Source of the DNA: VRUE01 sp963715625
GTDB lineage: Bacteria > Actinomycetota > Thermoleophilia > Solirubrobacterales > 70-9
Length of the DNA: 64,000 nt
Direction: 5' to 3'
Assembly: GCA_963715625.1 (NCBI GenBank)
Contig: OY970260.1
Location: forward strand, 2,418,001-2,482,000
Below, in pieces: positions 23,319-32,212 of the stretch. A model generated the notes under the pieces. It saw only the letters and a program-made list of their open reading frames with translations, made no database searches and was not told where the DNA came from. How positions within the stretch are numbered: position 1 is the stretch's first letter; each line of letters opens with the position of its first letter. The position numbers and the translations under genes are program-made.

Positions 23319-23723
23319 GTGCGCGTGCTCGCGCTGGACCACGGCACGGCGCGGATCGGCTGCGCGATCTCCGACCCGAGCGGGACCCTGGCGACGCCGA
23401 TGGCGACGATCGAACCGCCCGAGGCGCGCGCGGTCGCCGAGCTCGTCGCGAAGTACCAGGTCGAGCGCGTCGTGGTCGGGCTGCCGCTGCACCTGAGCGG
23501 CGAGGAAGGCAGCCAGGCGGCCCTGACTCGGACCTTCTGCGGCGAACTGGAGGCGATCCTCGACGTCCCGGTCGAGACCTACGACGAGCGGCTGACGACC
23601 CGGATGGCCGAGGCGAGCAGGCGCGAAGGGGCGACGGCAGCACCGGACTCGATCGCCGCAGCCCACCTGCTCCAGGCCTACCTCGCCGGTCGCGCCGCGA
23701 TGGAGGGGGGCGACGATGAGTGA
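23319..23723 (+). CDS. ruvX: RuvX/YqgF putative Holliday junction resolvase
   Basis: 134 aa RNase H-fold nuclease; family members resolve junctions or process pre-16S rRNA. Motifs: RVLALDHGTARIGCAISD (catalytic Asp), VVVGLPLHLSG, YDERLTT and a C-terminal DSIAAAHLLQAYL. GTG start at 23319. Overlaps mltG by eight bases. Confidence 0.93.
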   Translation: MRVLALDHGTARIGCAISDPSGTLATPMATIEPPEARAVAELVAKYQVERVVVGLPLHLSGEEGSQAALTRTFCGELEAILDVPVETYDERLTTRMAEASRREGATAAPDSIAAAHLLQAYLAGRAAMEGGDDE

Positions 23724-24717
23724 CGACCGCGCTGCCGCCGAACGCGAGCAGCGGCGTCGCGAGCGCGAAGCGCGTCGCGCCGAGCGCGGCGGCGATCCGC
23801 CGCCGCCGGTCGATCCGCCCCCCTCGCCCCCAAAGCCACCCAAGGTGAAGAAGGAGAGGTCACCGCGCTCGCCCGGCCGCCGCCTCGGCATCGCCGTCGG
23901 CGTCGCCGCGATCGTCCTCGGCGTCGCCGCGATCGCCGCCTTCGCCTACCGCCACTTCACCCGCGATGCGCCGCCCCCGGTCGTGATCAGGACGATCACG
24001 GTGACGGTCCCCGAGGGCTACACCCGGGCCCAGACCGCCGAGCTCGCCAGGGCCGAAGGGCTGCGCGGCAGCTACGAGCGGGCGAGCGTCCGCTCCCCGT
24101 ACCTGAGCCCGGCCAAGTACGGGGGGAAGGAGGCCAAGAACCTCGAGGGCTTCCTCTTCCCCGACACCTTCGAGCTGGAAAGGCACGCCGGCGCCGCGGC
24201 GCTGGTCCAGCTGCAGCTCGAAGACTTCAAGCGGCGCATCAAGGGCGTCAACATGAGCTACGCGCGCTCGAAGAACCTCACCACCTACGACGTGGTGACG
24301 ATCGCCTCCCTGGTCGAGGAGGAGGCGCAGCTCGAAAGCGAGCGCCCGCTGGTCGCGGCCGTGATCTACAACCGGCTGCGCGAAGGCATGCCCCTCGGCA
24401 TCGACGCGACGGTCCGCTTCGCGACCGGCAACTACACCGAGCCGCTGACCGAATCCGAGCTCGCCGTCGACTCGCCATACAACACGCGGCTCAAGGCCGG
24501 CCTGCCGCCGGGGCCGATCGGCAGCCCGGGCCTCGCATCGATCGAGGCCGCGGCGCATCCGGCCAAGGTCGACTACCTCTTCTACGTGGTCGATCCCGGC
24601 AGCTGTGGCAAGCACGCCTTCTCCGCGACCGAAGCCGAGTTCCAGCGCGACGTCGAAAGCTACGAATCGGCGCGAGCCGCGGCCGGCGGCAACTCGCCCG
24701 ACAGCTGCGGGGAATAG
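23716..24717 (+). CDS. mltG: endolytic transglycosylase MltG
   Basis: 333 aa inner-membrane enzyme that cuts nascent glycan strands and ends peptidoglycan polymerisation. Basic, proline-rich cytoplasmic N-terminus, TM segment about residues 56-76 (LGIAVGVAAIVLGVAAIAAF), then the YceG domain with LVEEEAQLESERPLVAAVIY and its catalytic Glu, NRLREGMPLGIDATVRFA and AHPAKVDYLFYV. Confidence 0.93.
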   Translation: MSDDRAAAEREQRRREREARRAERGGDPPPPVDPPPSPPKPPKVKKERSPRSPGRRLGIAVGVAAIVLGVAAIAAFAYRHFTRDAPPPVVIRTITVTVPEGYTRAQTAELARAEGLRGSYERASVRSPYLSPAKYGGKEAKNLEGFLFPDTFELERHAGAAALVQLQLEDFKRRIKGVNMSYARSKNLTTYDVVTIASLVEEEAQLESERPLVAAVIYNRLREGMPLGIDATVRFATGNYTEPLTESELAVDSPYNTRLKAGLPPGPIGSPGLASIEAAAHPAKVDYLFYVVDPGSCGKHAFSATEAEFQRDVESYESARAAAGGNSPDSCGE

Positions 24718-24719
24718 AA

Positions 24720-25511
24720 GTGCCGCGGCTCGCCGTCCTCGGGCACCCCGTCGGCCACTCCCGCTCGCCGGCGATGCAGGGCGCGGCGCTGGCCGAGCTG
24801 GGGCTGGGGAGCGAGTGGAGCTACGAGGCGATCGACGTCGCCCCCGATGCCTTCGAGGCGCGGGTGCGGTCGATGCCGGAGGAAGGGTTCGCCGGCGCCA
24901 ACGTCACCGTGCCCCACAAGGGGGCCGCGCTCACCCTCGCCGACGATCTCTCCGAGGCAGCCCGTGAGATCGGCGCCGCCAACACACTGGTCTTCGCGCA
25001 GGGTGAGATCCGCGCCGAGAACACCGATGCGGACGGTCTGCTCAACGCGCTGCCGGCTTCCCCGGCAGGCAGGCGGGCACTCGTGCTCGGCGCCGGCGGC
25101 GCCGCCCGCGCCGTCGTCTGGGCCCTGTTGCGCGAGGGTGCCGAGGTGGCCGTCTGGAACCGGACCGAGTTGCGCTCGCGCAACCTCTGCGAGGAACTGG
25201 GGGGCGATCCCGTCGCCGAGCCGGGCCAGAGCACGTTCGACCTGATCGTCAACTCGACCGCGGTCGGCCTGGGCGGCGAGGACCCGTTCGCGGAGCTGCC
25301 CCTGAATCCGGCCAGCTTCGCGTCTGGACAGACCGTGGTGGACATGGTCTACGGCCCGAAGCCAACCGGCTTGCTGCGCGCTGCCGGGGCCGCAGGCGCC
25401 ACCACCGTTGACGGCCTGGAGGTTCTCGTCCAGCAGGGCGCCCTCTCGCTCGAGATCTGGACGGGATGCAAGCCACCACTCGACGTCATGCGTGCTGCAG
25501 CTCGGACATAG
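24720..25511 (+). CDS. aroE: shikimate dehydrogenase
   Basis: 263 aa, NADPH-dependent reduction of 3-dehydroshikimate. Shikimate-binding GHPVGHSRSPAMQ and NVTVPHKGAAL (catalytic Lys), ENTDADGLLNAL, and the nucleotide loop LGAGGAARAVVWAL are present. GTG start two bases after the mltG stop. The stop codon forms the first base of hairpin element copy 1. Confidence 0.95.
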   Translation: MPRLAVLGHPVGHSRSPAMQGAALAELGLGSEWSYEAIDVAPDAFEARVRSMPEEGFAGANVTVPHKGAALTLADDLSEAAREIGAANTLVFAQGEIRAENTDADGLLNALPASPAGRRALVLGAGGAARAVVWALLREGAEVAVWNRTELRSRNLCEELGGDPVAEPGQSTFDLIVNSTAVGLGGEDPFAELPLNPASFASGQTVVDMVYGPKPTGLLRAAGAAGATTVDGLEVLVQQGALSLEIWTGCKPPLDVMRAAART

Positions 25512-25626
25512 GGCATACCCCGGCAGGGGTGGAACGTCTTGTACTTTTTCGCGGGAGCACGCCCGGGGCGCCAGCGATCCAGCGATCCACGAAAAAGTTA
25601 AGTGGAACCCCTGCCGGGGTATGCCC
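25511..25626. repeat. long hairpin element (family B), copy 1, inverted
   Basis: 116 bp with perfect 20-bp outer arms (25511-25530 and 25607-25626; GGGCATACCCCGGCAGGGGT and its complement) and an inner 9-bp stem ACTTTTTCG/CGAAAAAGT (25543-25551, 25590-25598). On the opposite strand it matches the copies at 57598 and 62701 in its inner segments (GTTCC.CTTAACTTTTT and AAAAAGTACAAGACG), while the outermost arms differ. It fills the aroE-aroC gap. Confidence 0.93.
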
Positions 25627-25644
25627 TCCCACACCTGCCGCCTA

Positions 25645-25650
25645 TAGCCT
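25645..25650 (+). promoter_or_regulatory. -10 box of aroC
   Basis: TAGCCT six bases before ATG 25657, within TATAGCCT; leaderless layout. Confidence 0.6.
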
Positions 25651-25656
25651 TGCGCC

Positions 25657-26826
25657 ATGAGCACGCGCTTTCGATTCACGACTGCGGGCGAGTCGCACGG
25701 GCCGGGGCTCGTCGCGATCGTCGAGGGTATGCCGGCCGGCCTCGTGCTCGACCGCGAGGCGCTCGACCGCGACATGGCCCGGCGCCAGCTCGGCCACGGC
25801 CGCGGCGGGCGGATGAAGATCGAGACCGACACGGTCGAGGTCCGCTCGGGCCTGCGTCACGGCCGCACGCTCGGCAGCCCGATCGCCGTCCTCGTCGCCA
25901 ACCGCGACTACGCCAACTGGGAGGAGCGGATGAACCCCTGGCCGGTCGAGGCCGAGGTGGACGAGGTCCACCTGCCGCGCCCCGGCCACGCCGACCTGGT
26001 CGGCGCCCAGAAGTACGGGCACGACGACATCCGCAACGTGCTCGAGCGGGCCAGCGCCCGCGAGACCGCGGCCCGGGTGGCGGCCGGCTCGATCGCCCGC
26101 GGCTTCCTCACGGACCTTGGCGCCAGCGTCCACAGCCATGTCACCCAGATCGCCTCGGTGACGGCGCCCGAGCGGCCCGACCTGGGCCCCGAGGACTTCG
26201 CAGGGGTCGACGACGATCCGGTCCGCTGCCTCGACCCCGAGGCCGGCGCGGCGATGGTCGAGGAGATCAACCGGCTGCGCAAGGCCAACGAGAGCCTCGG
26301 CGGCGCCTTCGAGGTGCTCGCCTTCGGCCTCGTCCCCGGCCTCGGCTCCCACGTCTCCTGGGAAGACCGCCTCGACGGCCGCCTCGCCGGCGCCGTCGCC
26401 TCGATCCAGTCGGTCAAGGGGATCGCGATTGGGGAAGCGTGGGACGTCGCCGGCCGGCCCGGCTCCGAGGCCCACGACGAGATCTTCTGGTCGCAGGAGC
26501 GGGGCTACTTCCGCGAGACCAACCACGCCGGCGGCGTCGAGGGGGGGATGACCAACGGGCTGCCGCTGTCGGTGCGCGCCGCGATCAAGCCGATCTCGAC
26601 CCTGACCAAGCCGCTGCGCTCGGTCGATACCGAGACCAAGGAGCCCGCGCAGGCGCTCCGCGAGCGCACCGACTCGACCGTGGTGCCCGCGGCCGCGGTC
26701 GTCGCCGAGGCGATGGTCTGCCTCGTCCTGGCCCGTGCCTACCGCGAGAAGTTCGGCGGCGATCACATCGACGACGTGCTCTCCGCGGTCGAGGCGTACA
26801 AGCAGCGAATCGACTTCCGAGGGTGA
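25657..26826 (+). CDS. aroC: chorismate synthase
   Basis: 389 aa, FMN-dependent last step of the shikimate pathway. Signatures: RFTTAGESHGPGLVAIVEGM at the N-terminus, PRPGHADLVGAQKYG, NVLERASARETAARVAAG, GGVEGGMTNG and RTDSTVVPAAAVV. Has its own promoter and starts the aroC-aroKB-aroQ-pepQ run. Confidence 0.97.
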   Translation: MSTRFRFTTAGESHGPGLVAIVEGMPAGLVLDREALDRDMARRQLGHGRGGRMKIETDTVEVRSGLRHGRTLGSPIAVLVANRDYANWEERMNPWPVEAEVDEVHLPRPGHADLVGAQKYGHDDIRNVLERASARETAARVAAGSIARGFLTDLGASVHSHVTQIASVTAPERPDLGPEDFAGVDDDPVRCLDPEAGAAMVEEINRLRKANESLGGAFEVLAFGLVPGLGSHVSWEDRLDGRLAGAVASIQSVKGIAIGEAWDVAGRPGSEAHDEIFWSQERGYFRETNHAGGVEGGMTNGLPLSVRAAIKPISTLTKPLRSVDTETKEPAQALRERTDSTVVPAAAVVAEAMVCLVLARAYREKFGGDHIDDVLSAVEAYKQRIDFRG

Positions 26827-26828
26827 GT

Positions 26829-26863
26829 CCCGTATTGACCGTGTTATCGACGGCGAATGCGGG
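26829..26863. repeat. palindrome family A, copy 3 (degenerate)
   Basis: CCCGTATTGACCGTG, five-base loop, GACGGCGAATGCGGG, in the same 15-5-15 layout and preceded by GAGT as in copy 2. Lies between aroC and aroKB; several mismatches in the left arm. Confidence 0.7.
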
Positions 26864-26872
26864 GCGCGTCCG

Positions 26873-28405
26873 GTGAGGCAGCCTGCCCTCGTCTTCATCG
26901 GCTTCATGGGCGCGGGGAAGTCAACGGCACTCGCCGCGGCTCGCGAGGCGGGCCTCGAGGCCACCGAGAGCGACGAGCTGATGGAGGAGGCGCTCGGCAA
27001 GCCGATCCGCGACGCCTTCGAGGAGGGCGGCGAGGCCGCGTTCCGCGAGCGCGAGGCCGAGGTGGTCGGATCGCTGCTCGAGCAGGCCGACGGCGGGGCG
27101 ATCGCTCTCGGCGGCGGCAGCGTCCTCTCCGAGCGGGTGCGAGCGGCGCTGGAGCGCCACGTCGTCGTCTGGCTCCAGGTCGGTGCCGATCAGGCCTGGG
27201 AGCGGATCGCCCGCAGCGACCGCCCGCTGGCGACGAGCGCCGAGGACGTCGCGCGCCTCCTGGAGGAACGCCTGCCGCACTACGAGGCTCTCGCCGCCGC
27301 GATCGTGCCGCCGGGCGACCGCGAGGTGCTCGCACGCGCGATGCCCTCGCTGCTGGCGCTTGCCGGCATGCCCTCCGGGACGAAGATGCTCTGGGCGGCG
27401 AGCGCTTCGGGGGAGTACCCGGTGTTCGTCGGTGCCGGTTTGCTTGGCGTGTCCTGGTGGCCCTTGGAGGGCCGGCGCTTCTGCGTTACCCACCCGGCTG
27501 TTGCTCCCCTCTATGCCGAGGAAATCGGTCCGCTGGAGGTCCAGGTTGAGGTCGAGCCAGGGGAGGCGTCCAAGTCGATGTCCGAGGCTGAGGACGTACT
27601 CCGCCGGCTGGCTCGGGCAGGGATGACCCGCGAGGACCACGTGGTCGCCCTCGGCGGCGGGGTCGTCGGCGATCTGGCTGGTCTCTGCGCGCACCTTTAC
27701 CAGCGGGGCGTTCCGATTGTGCACGTGCCTACGACACTCGTCTCGCAGGTCGATTCCGCCTACGGGGGCAAGACCGGTGTCGATCTCCCCGAGGGCAAGA
27801 ACTACGCCGGCGCCTACCACCTGCCTGCGGCTGTAATCGCCGACACCACGACGTTGGCAACGTTGCCCCCGGTCGAGTTGAGCGCCGGTTTCGTCGAGGC
27901 GTTGAAGACCGGCCTCTTGGCGGGCGGGAGGGTGTGGGAGAGGATTCGCGCTATCGAATCGCTGGACCCGGGAGATCTCGGCGACGTCGTCTTCGCCTGC
28001 GCGCGCTTCAAGTGCGAGGTCGTCGCTGCCGACGAGCGGGACGCCGGCCGGCGCCAGGTGCTCAACCTCGGCCACACCGTCGGCCACGCGATCGAGGCGG
28101 CGAGCGGGTACGAGCGCTACCGCCATGGCGAGGCGATCGGCCTGGGCTTGCTGGCGGCACTGCGCCTCTCCGATGCGCCCGCGCTGCGCGGGGAGGTCGA
28201 GTCGATCCTGCGCCGCCATGGCCTTCCGGTGGCGCTCGATCCCGCCGTCGACGTCGACGCCACGCTCGCTGCGTTGGAACGCGACAAGAAGCGCACCGCT
28301 GCGGGAGTCGGCTTCGTGCTGCTCTCCGAGCCGGGCGAGCCCCGCACGGGCGAGCTGGTCGATCCGGCTAAGGTCCGCGCAGCCGTGGAGGAGTTGATCC
28401 AGTGA
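26873..28405 (+). CDS. aroKB: bifunctional shikimate kinase / 3-dehydroquinate synthase
   Basis: 510 aa fusion. Residues about 1-165 are shikimate kinase: P-loop GFMGAGKST, ESDELMEEALG, GGGSVLSERVR, RPLATSAED. Residues about 175-510 are dehydroquinate synthase: DHVVALGGGVVGDLAGL, VPTTLVSQVDSAYGGKTGVD, metal ligands in LNLGHTVGHAIE and RYRHGEAIGLG. Steps 2 and 5 of the pathway are thus on one chain. GTG 26873 follows the degenerate palindrome; overlaps aroQ by four bases. Confidence 0.95.
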   Translation: MRQPALVFIGFMGAGKSTALAAAREAGLEATESDELMEEALGKPIRDAFEEGGEAAFREREAEVVGSLLEQADGGAIALGGGSVLSERVRAALERHVVVWLQVGADQAWERIARSDRPLATSAEDVARLLEERLPHYEALAAAIVPPGDREVLARAMPSLLALAGMPSGTKMLWAASASGEYPVFVGAGLLGVSWWPLEGRRFCVTHPAVAPLYAEEIGPLEVQVEVEPGEASKSMSEAEDVLRRLARAGMTREDHVVALGGGVVGDLAGLCAHLYQRGVPIVHVPTTLVSQVDSAYGGKTGVDLPEGKNYAGAYHLPAAVIADTTTLATLPPVELSAGFVEALKTGLLAGGRVWERIRAIESLDPGDLGDVVFACARFKCEVVAADERDAGRRQVLNLGHTVGHAIEAASGYERYRHGEAIGLGLLAALRLSDAPALRGEVESILRRHGLPVALDPAVDVDATLAALERDKKRTAAGVGFVLLSEPGEPRTGELVDPAKVRAAVEELIQ

Positions 28406-28860
28406 CCACCGCCCACAACCGCGTCGCCGTCCTGCACGGCGTCAACTTCGACATCCTCGAGCGCCGCGACCCCGAGGTCTACGGGGGCCTCTCGCTCTAT
28501 GAGCTCGAGGCCAGGATCCAGGCCTGGGCCCGGGAGCTCGGCCTGGAAGCGATCTTCTTCCAGACCAACGCCGAGGGGGAGTTCTGCGAATACCTGCACC
28601 GCGTCCCCGAGCTGGCCGACGCGGCGGTCGTCAACGCCGGCGCCTGGGCCCACTACAGCCGGGCGATCGCCGACGCGCTCGCGGTGGCCGCCGTCCCGTC
28701 GGTCGAGGTCCACCTCTCCGACGTCGAGGCGCGCGACGAGTGGCGCAGGCTCTCGGTCTTCGACGGGCTGGTGCTGGCGAAGATCTCGGGCAAGGGGCCC
28801 GACGGCTACCGCGACGCGCTCGAGCTGCTTTCGGCCGAGCTCGGCGCGAGCGCCCTTTGA
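28402..28860 (+). CDS. aroQ: type II 3-dehydroquinate dehydratase, divergent
   Basis: 152 aa, right size for AroQ. Segments align in order: GVNFDILERRDPEVYGG (catalytic Arg and Tyr), FFQTNAEGEFCEYLH, VVNAGAWAHYSRAI and VEVHLSDVEARDEWRR (catalytic His). It departs from consensus at the usual GPNLNLLG, seen here as GVNFDILE, and at the substrate loop RHHSY, seen here as RRLSV. Position between aroKB and a peptidase supports the assignment. Confidence 0.85.
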   Translation: MTTAHNRVAVLHGVNFDILERRDPEVYGGLSLYELEARIQAWARELGLEAIFFQTNAEGEFCEYLHRVPELADAAVVNAGAWAHYSRAIADALAVAAVPSVEVHLSDVEARDEWRRLSVFDGLVLAKISGKGPDGYRDALELLSAELGASAL

Positions 28861-29918
28861 CCGGGTCGCGCGGAGACCGGCTCGCGGCCCTCGTCGCCGA
28901 GCGCGGGCTCGACCGCCTGCTCGTCACCGACCTGGTCAACGTCCGCTACCTGACCGGCTTCGGCGGCACCAACGGGGCCTGCGTCTGCGGCGGCGAGGCG
29001 CGCGTCTTCTTCACCGACTTCCGCTACACCGAGCGCGCCGAGGCCGAGGTCGAGGGCTGGGAGGTGGTCACCGTCAAGGACGACTGGCTCGGCGGAATCG
29101 CCGCCCACCTGGCCGGGCGGACCGGCTTCGAGGACCAGCACATGGCCGTCCGCACGTTGCGGAAACTGGAGGAGAAGCTCCCCGAGGGCGTCGCCCTGGA
29201 GGGGGCGGGAGGCACGGTCGAGAAGCTGCGCCGGGTCAAGGACGAGGCCGAGCTGGCGGCGATCGCCGCGGCCTCCGAGCTCGCCGACGAGACCTGGCGC
29301 CGGGCGCTGGAGGATGGGCTCGCCGGGCGCAGCGAGCTCGACGTCGCCCGGGCCGCGGAAGCGCGGATGCGGGAGCACGGGGCCGAGCCCTCCTTCCCCG
29401 CGATCGTCGCCGCCGGGCCGAACGGGGCCCTGCCCCACGCCGAGCCGGGCGAGCGCGAGATCGGCCGCGGCGAGCTGGTCGTCTTCGACATGGGGGCGAA
29501 GCTCGACGGCTACTGCTCCGACGGCACCCGCACCTTCGCGACGGGCGAGCCCGGCGAGCATGCCCGCGAGGCCTACGAGATCGTGCGCGAAGCGCAGGAG
29601 GCGGCGCTTGGCGCGGTTGCCGCCGGGGCGCGAGCCGAGGCGGTGGACGCGGTTGCTCGCGACCTGATCGGCGCCGCCGGGCACGGCGAGCGGTTCGGCC
29701 ACGGGCTGGGTCACGGCGTCGGCCTCGAGGTGCACGAGGAGCCGCGCCTGTCGCAGCGCTCCGAGGACGTGCTCGAGCCAGGTGAGGTGGTGACGATCGA
29801 GCCCGGGATCTACCTGCCCGGCGAGTTCGGTGTGCGCATCGAGGACCTGGTGGTCGTTACGCCGGAGGGCTGCCGCAACCTCAGCGGCCTGCCCAAGGAG
29901 CTCCAGCTGGTCGAGTGA
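28857..29918 (+). CDS. pepQ: M24 family Xaa-Pro peptidase
   Basis: 353 aa from TTG 28857, which overlaps the aroQ stop (TTGA). Creatinase-like N-terminus (LLVTDLVNVRYLTGFGGTNG) and pita-bread metal site: VVFDMGAKLDGYCSDGTRTF (two Asp), GHGLGHGVGLEVHEEP (His), TIEPGIYLPG (Glu), RIEDLVVVTPEG (Glu). In many bacteria aroQ-pepQ-efp are adjacent; here efp lies 10.6 kb downstream. Confidence 0.92.
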   Translation: MTGSRGDRLAALVAERGLDRLLVTDLVNVRYLTGFGGTNGACVCGGEARVFFTDFRYTERAEAEVEGWEVVTVKDDWLGGIAAHLAGRTGFEDQHMAVRTLRKLEEKLPEGVALEGAGGTVEKLRRVKDEAELAAIAAASELADETWRRALEDGLAGRSELDVARAAEARMREHGAEPSFPAIVAAGPNGALPHAEPGEREIGRGELVVFDMGAKLDGYCSDGTRTFATGEPGEHAREAYEIVREAQEAALGAVAAGARAEAVDAVARDLIGAAGHGERFGHGLGHGVGLEVHEEPRLSQRSEDVLEPGEVVTIEPGIYLPGEFGVRIEDLVVVTPEGCRNLSGLPKELQLVE

Positions 29919-29995
29919 GCTCGCGCAGACAAGACGTTTAGCCGGGAGACACGCTGCAGTTTCAAGTTGAGCCGCCAAGCGGCCGATGTCATTGC

Positions 29996-31084
29996 GTGGC
30001 AGAAAGCACCCAGATCGCGAGCAGCATGCGCGGCACCGCCGTCGCTGCCGATCCGATGCGACAGCCGGACTCGCTGGCGGACATCCGCGACGACGCGCGC
30101 CGAGAGCGCCTGCTCGACATGCAGGTCCGGCTGCGTCCCTACCGGATCGCCTGCTTTGCGATCCTCGCCCTCGCCCTCGCCTCGGTCTCCTCAGAGGTCG
30201 GCTGGTGGTGGATCGTGCCGCTCGCGGTCGGTTTCGCCGGCTTCGCGGTCGCCGACCGCTTCATGCAGCACAGTCGCCATCCCGGTCTCTGGGCGGCCAC
30301 GGCCTGGGGGATCCTGCCGCTGCTGCTCGGCGACGCGGTCGTCATCACCGGCGGCGCGACCAGCCCGGTCCTGATGTGGTTCGCGCTGCCCGCGGTGACG
30401 CTGGGGGCGCGGTTCGCGACGCGCGGGATCGCCATCGGGACCGCCTACATCCTGGCGCTGCTGTACATCAGCACCTACGGCCTCGACCAGGCGACCGCGA
30501 TCGAGCACCACCAGGAGGTGATCGCCGCCGCCGCCCTCGTCCTCTGCACCGTGATCCTCTCCGGCGCCCTCGTCGAGTCCGACCGGGCCCATCGCCGCCG
30601 CGCGACCCTGGACCCGCTGACCGGGCTCTTCAACCGCAACGCGCTCGAGCAGCGCCTGGCCGAGCTCGACGGCCAGCCGTCGAACCAGGAGGAGGGCCTG
30701 TCTCACGCCCTGCTGCTCTGCGACCTCGACCACTTCAAGCGGGTCAACGACCTGCTCGGCCACGCCGCGGGCGACGCGGTCCTCCAGGACGTCGCCTACA
30801 CGATGCGGGCGGCCCTGCGCGCCGGCGACTCGATCTATCGCGTCGGCGGCGAGGAGATCCTGGTCATCCTGCCGGGAGCCGACGAAGAGGGGGCCGTGGA
30901 GATCGCCGAGCGCCTGCGGCAGGCCGTTCGCCGCCGCCGGCCGGTCGGCGTCGCGGTGACCGTGAGCGTCGGCGTCGCCGTCTCGCAGTCGGACGCCGTC
31001 AACACCGACGATCTCGTCGCCCGCGCCGACGCCGCCCTCTACTCGGCAAAGGCCGGCGGCCGCGACACCGTAGTCGTGGGCTGA
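29996..31084 (+). CDS. membrane diguanylate cyclase (GGDEF)
   Basis: 362 aa. Residues about 50-185 contain five or six transmembrane segments forming an unclassified sensor. The C-terminal GGDEF domain has LDPLTGLFNRNA, LCDLDHFKRVND, and RVGGEEILVI (GGEEI active site). RAGD lies five residues before the active site, a typical RxxD inhibitory site, so product inhibition by c-di-GMP is likely. GTG 29996; ATG 30026 is an alternative. No other c-di-GMP gene is seen in the window. Confidence 0.92.
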   Translation: MAESTQIASSMRGTAVAADPMRQPDSLADIRDDARRERLLDMQVRLRPYRIACFAILALALASVSSEVGWWWIVPLAVGFAGFAVADRFMQHSRHPGLWAATAWGILPLLLGDAVVITGGATSPVLMWFALPAVTLGARFATRGIAIGTAYILALLYISTYGLDQATAIEHHQEVIAAAALVLCTVILSGALVESDRAHRRRATLDPLTGLFNRNALEQRLAELDGQPSNQEEGLSHALLLCDLDHFKRVNDLLGHAAGDAVLQDVAYTMRAALRAGDSIYRVGGEEILVILPGADEEGAVEIAERLRQAVRRRRPVGVAVTVSVGVAVSQSDAVNTDDLVARADAALYSAKAGGRDTVVVG

Positions 31085-31094
31085 TCTTCCCCGG

Positions 31095-32147
31095 TCAGCG
31101 GGATAGGTCGATCTCGCGATCCAGCCTTGCCGCGAAGGCCGCGATCAGCTCGACCGTGGCCTCGACGTCTGCCAGGTCAACCATCTCGACCGGGGAGTGC
31201 ATGTAGCGCAGGGGAACGCAGACAAGGCCGGTGGGGATGCCCGAGCGGGCGAACTGGACGGCGTCGGCATCGGTGCCGGTCGAGCTGCCGGTGGCGCCGA
31301 GCGTGTGCTCGATCCCGGCCTCCTCGGCGGTCTCGACCAGCAGCTCGAAGACCTTGGGCGAGAGGGTGGCGCCGCGGAAGAGCACCGGCCCGGAGCCGAG
31401 CGCGTGGGCGCCCAGCTCCTTCTCGTCGATGCCGGGCGCGTCGGTGGCGTGGGTGACGTCGACGACGATTGCGAGATCCGGTTCGACGGCGAAGGCGGAG
31501 GTGCGGGCGCCGAAGAGGCCGATCTCCTCCTGCACGGCGGCGATCGCCGCGAAGCTGGCGCCGAGCGAGCCGCGCTCGTGGCAGCGGCGCAGCGCCTCCA
31601 GCGCGACGTAGGCGCCGAGCCGGTTGTCCATCGAGCGGGAGATCGCGCGCTCCCCGGCGAGGCGCAGCGGCTCGCTGGCGATCACGGCCGAGTCGCCGAC
31701 GCGGACCAGCTCGGCGGCCTCGTCGCGGTCGGCCGCGCCGACATCGATGTGCATGCCTTTCATCTCGACCACCTTTTTGCGCGCCTCGGCGTCGAGCAGG
31801 TGCAGCGGACGGCGTCCGACGACGCCCGGCACCGGCCCGTTCCGCCCTTCGATTACGACCCGCTGGCCGACCAGGATCTGGGGGTCCCAGCCCCCTATCG
31901 GCGCGAACCAGAGGAAGCCCTTCTCGTCGATGTGGCGGACGACCAGGCCGATCTCGTCGATGTGGCCGATCACGGCCAGGAGCGGCGCACTCTTGGCGCC
32001 GATGCGGGCGACGGAGGAGCCGATGCCGTCGGTCGAGAGCGACGCGAAAGAGGCTTCCTCGCGCCAGAGGGCGGCCGCGGGCGCCTCGTAGCCCGACGGG
32101 GCGGGGACGCGGAGGAGCTTGTCGAGCAGTTCGGGAGTTTGGCTCAC
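31095..32147 (-). CDS. M42 family metallopeptidase
   Basis: 350 aa, dinuclear zinc aminopeptidase of the glutamyl aminopeptidase/endoglucanase-like group. Ligands and catalytic residues: AVIGHIDEIGLV (His-x-Asp), SMDNRLGAYV (bridging Asp), AVQEEIGLFGA (Glu-Glu), VDVTHATDAP (Asp) and PLRYMHSPVEM (His). Convergent with the GGDEF gene, with only 10 bases between stops. Divergent from the SDR gene, sharing a 65-bp promoter region. Confidence 0.93.
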   Translation of the reverse strand: MSQTPELLDKLLRVPAPSGYEAPAAALWREEASFASLSTDGIGSSVARIGAKSAPLLAVIGHIDEIGLVVRHIDEKGFLWFAPIGGWDPQILVGQRVVIEGRNGPVPGVVGRRPLHLLDAEARKKVVEMKGMHIDVGAADRDEAAELVRVGDSAVIASEPLRLAGERAISRSMDNRLGAYVALEALRRCHERGSLGASFAAIAAVQEEIGLFGARTSAFAVEPDLAIVVDVTHATDAPGIDEKELGAHALGSGPVLFRGATLSPKVFELLVETAEEAGIEHTLGATGSSTGTDADAVQFARSGIPTGLVCVPLRYMHSPVEMVDLADVEATVELIAAFAARLDREIDLSR

Positions 32148-32212
32148 GCCGGCGGCAGTATGTCGATTCGAACAGACGTCCGCGTTAAGCGAATTTGAAT
32201 AGCGTTGCGGGC
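32148..32212. promoter_or_regulatory. divergent promoter region between M42 peptidase and SDR
   Basis: 65 bp. For the SDR, TAGCGT (32200-32205) lies seven bases before GTG 32213. For the peptidase, CATACT on the minus strand lies nine bases before its GTG. Both fit near-leaderless transcripts. Confidence 0.5.
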
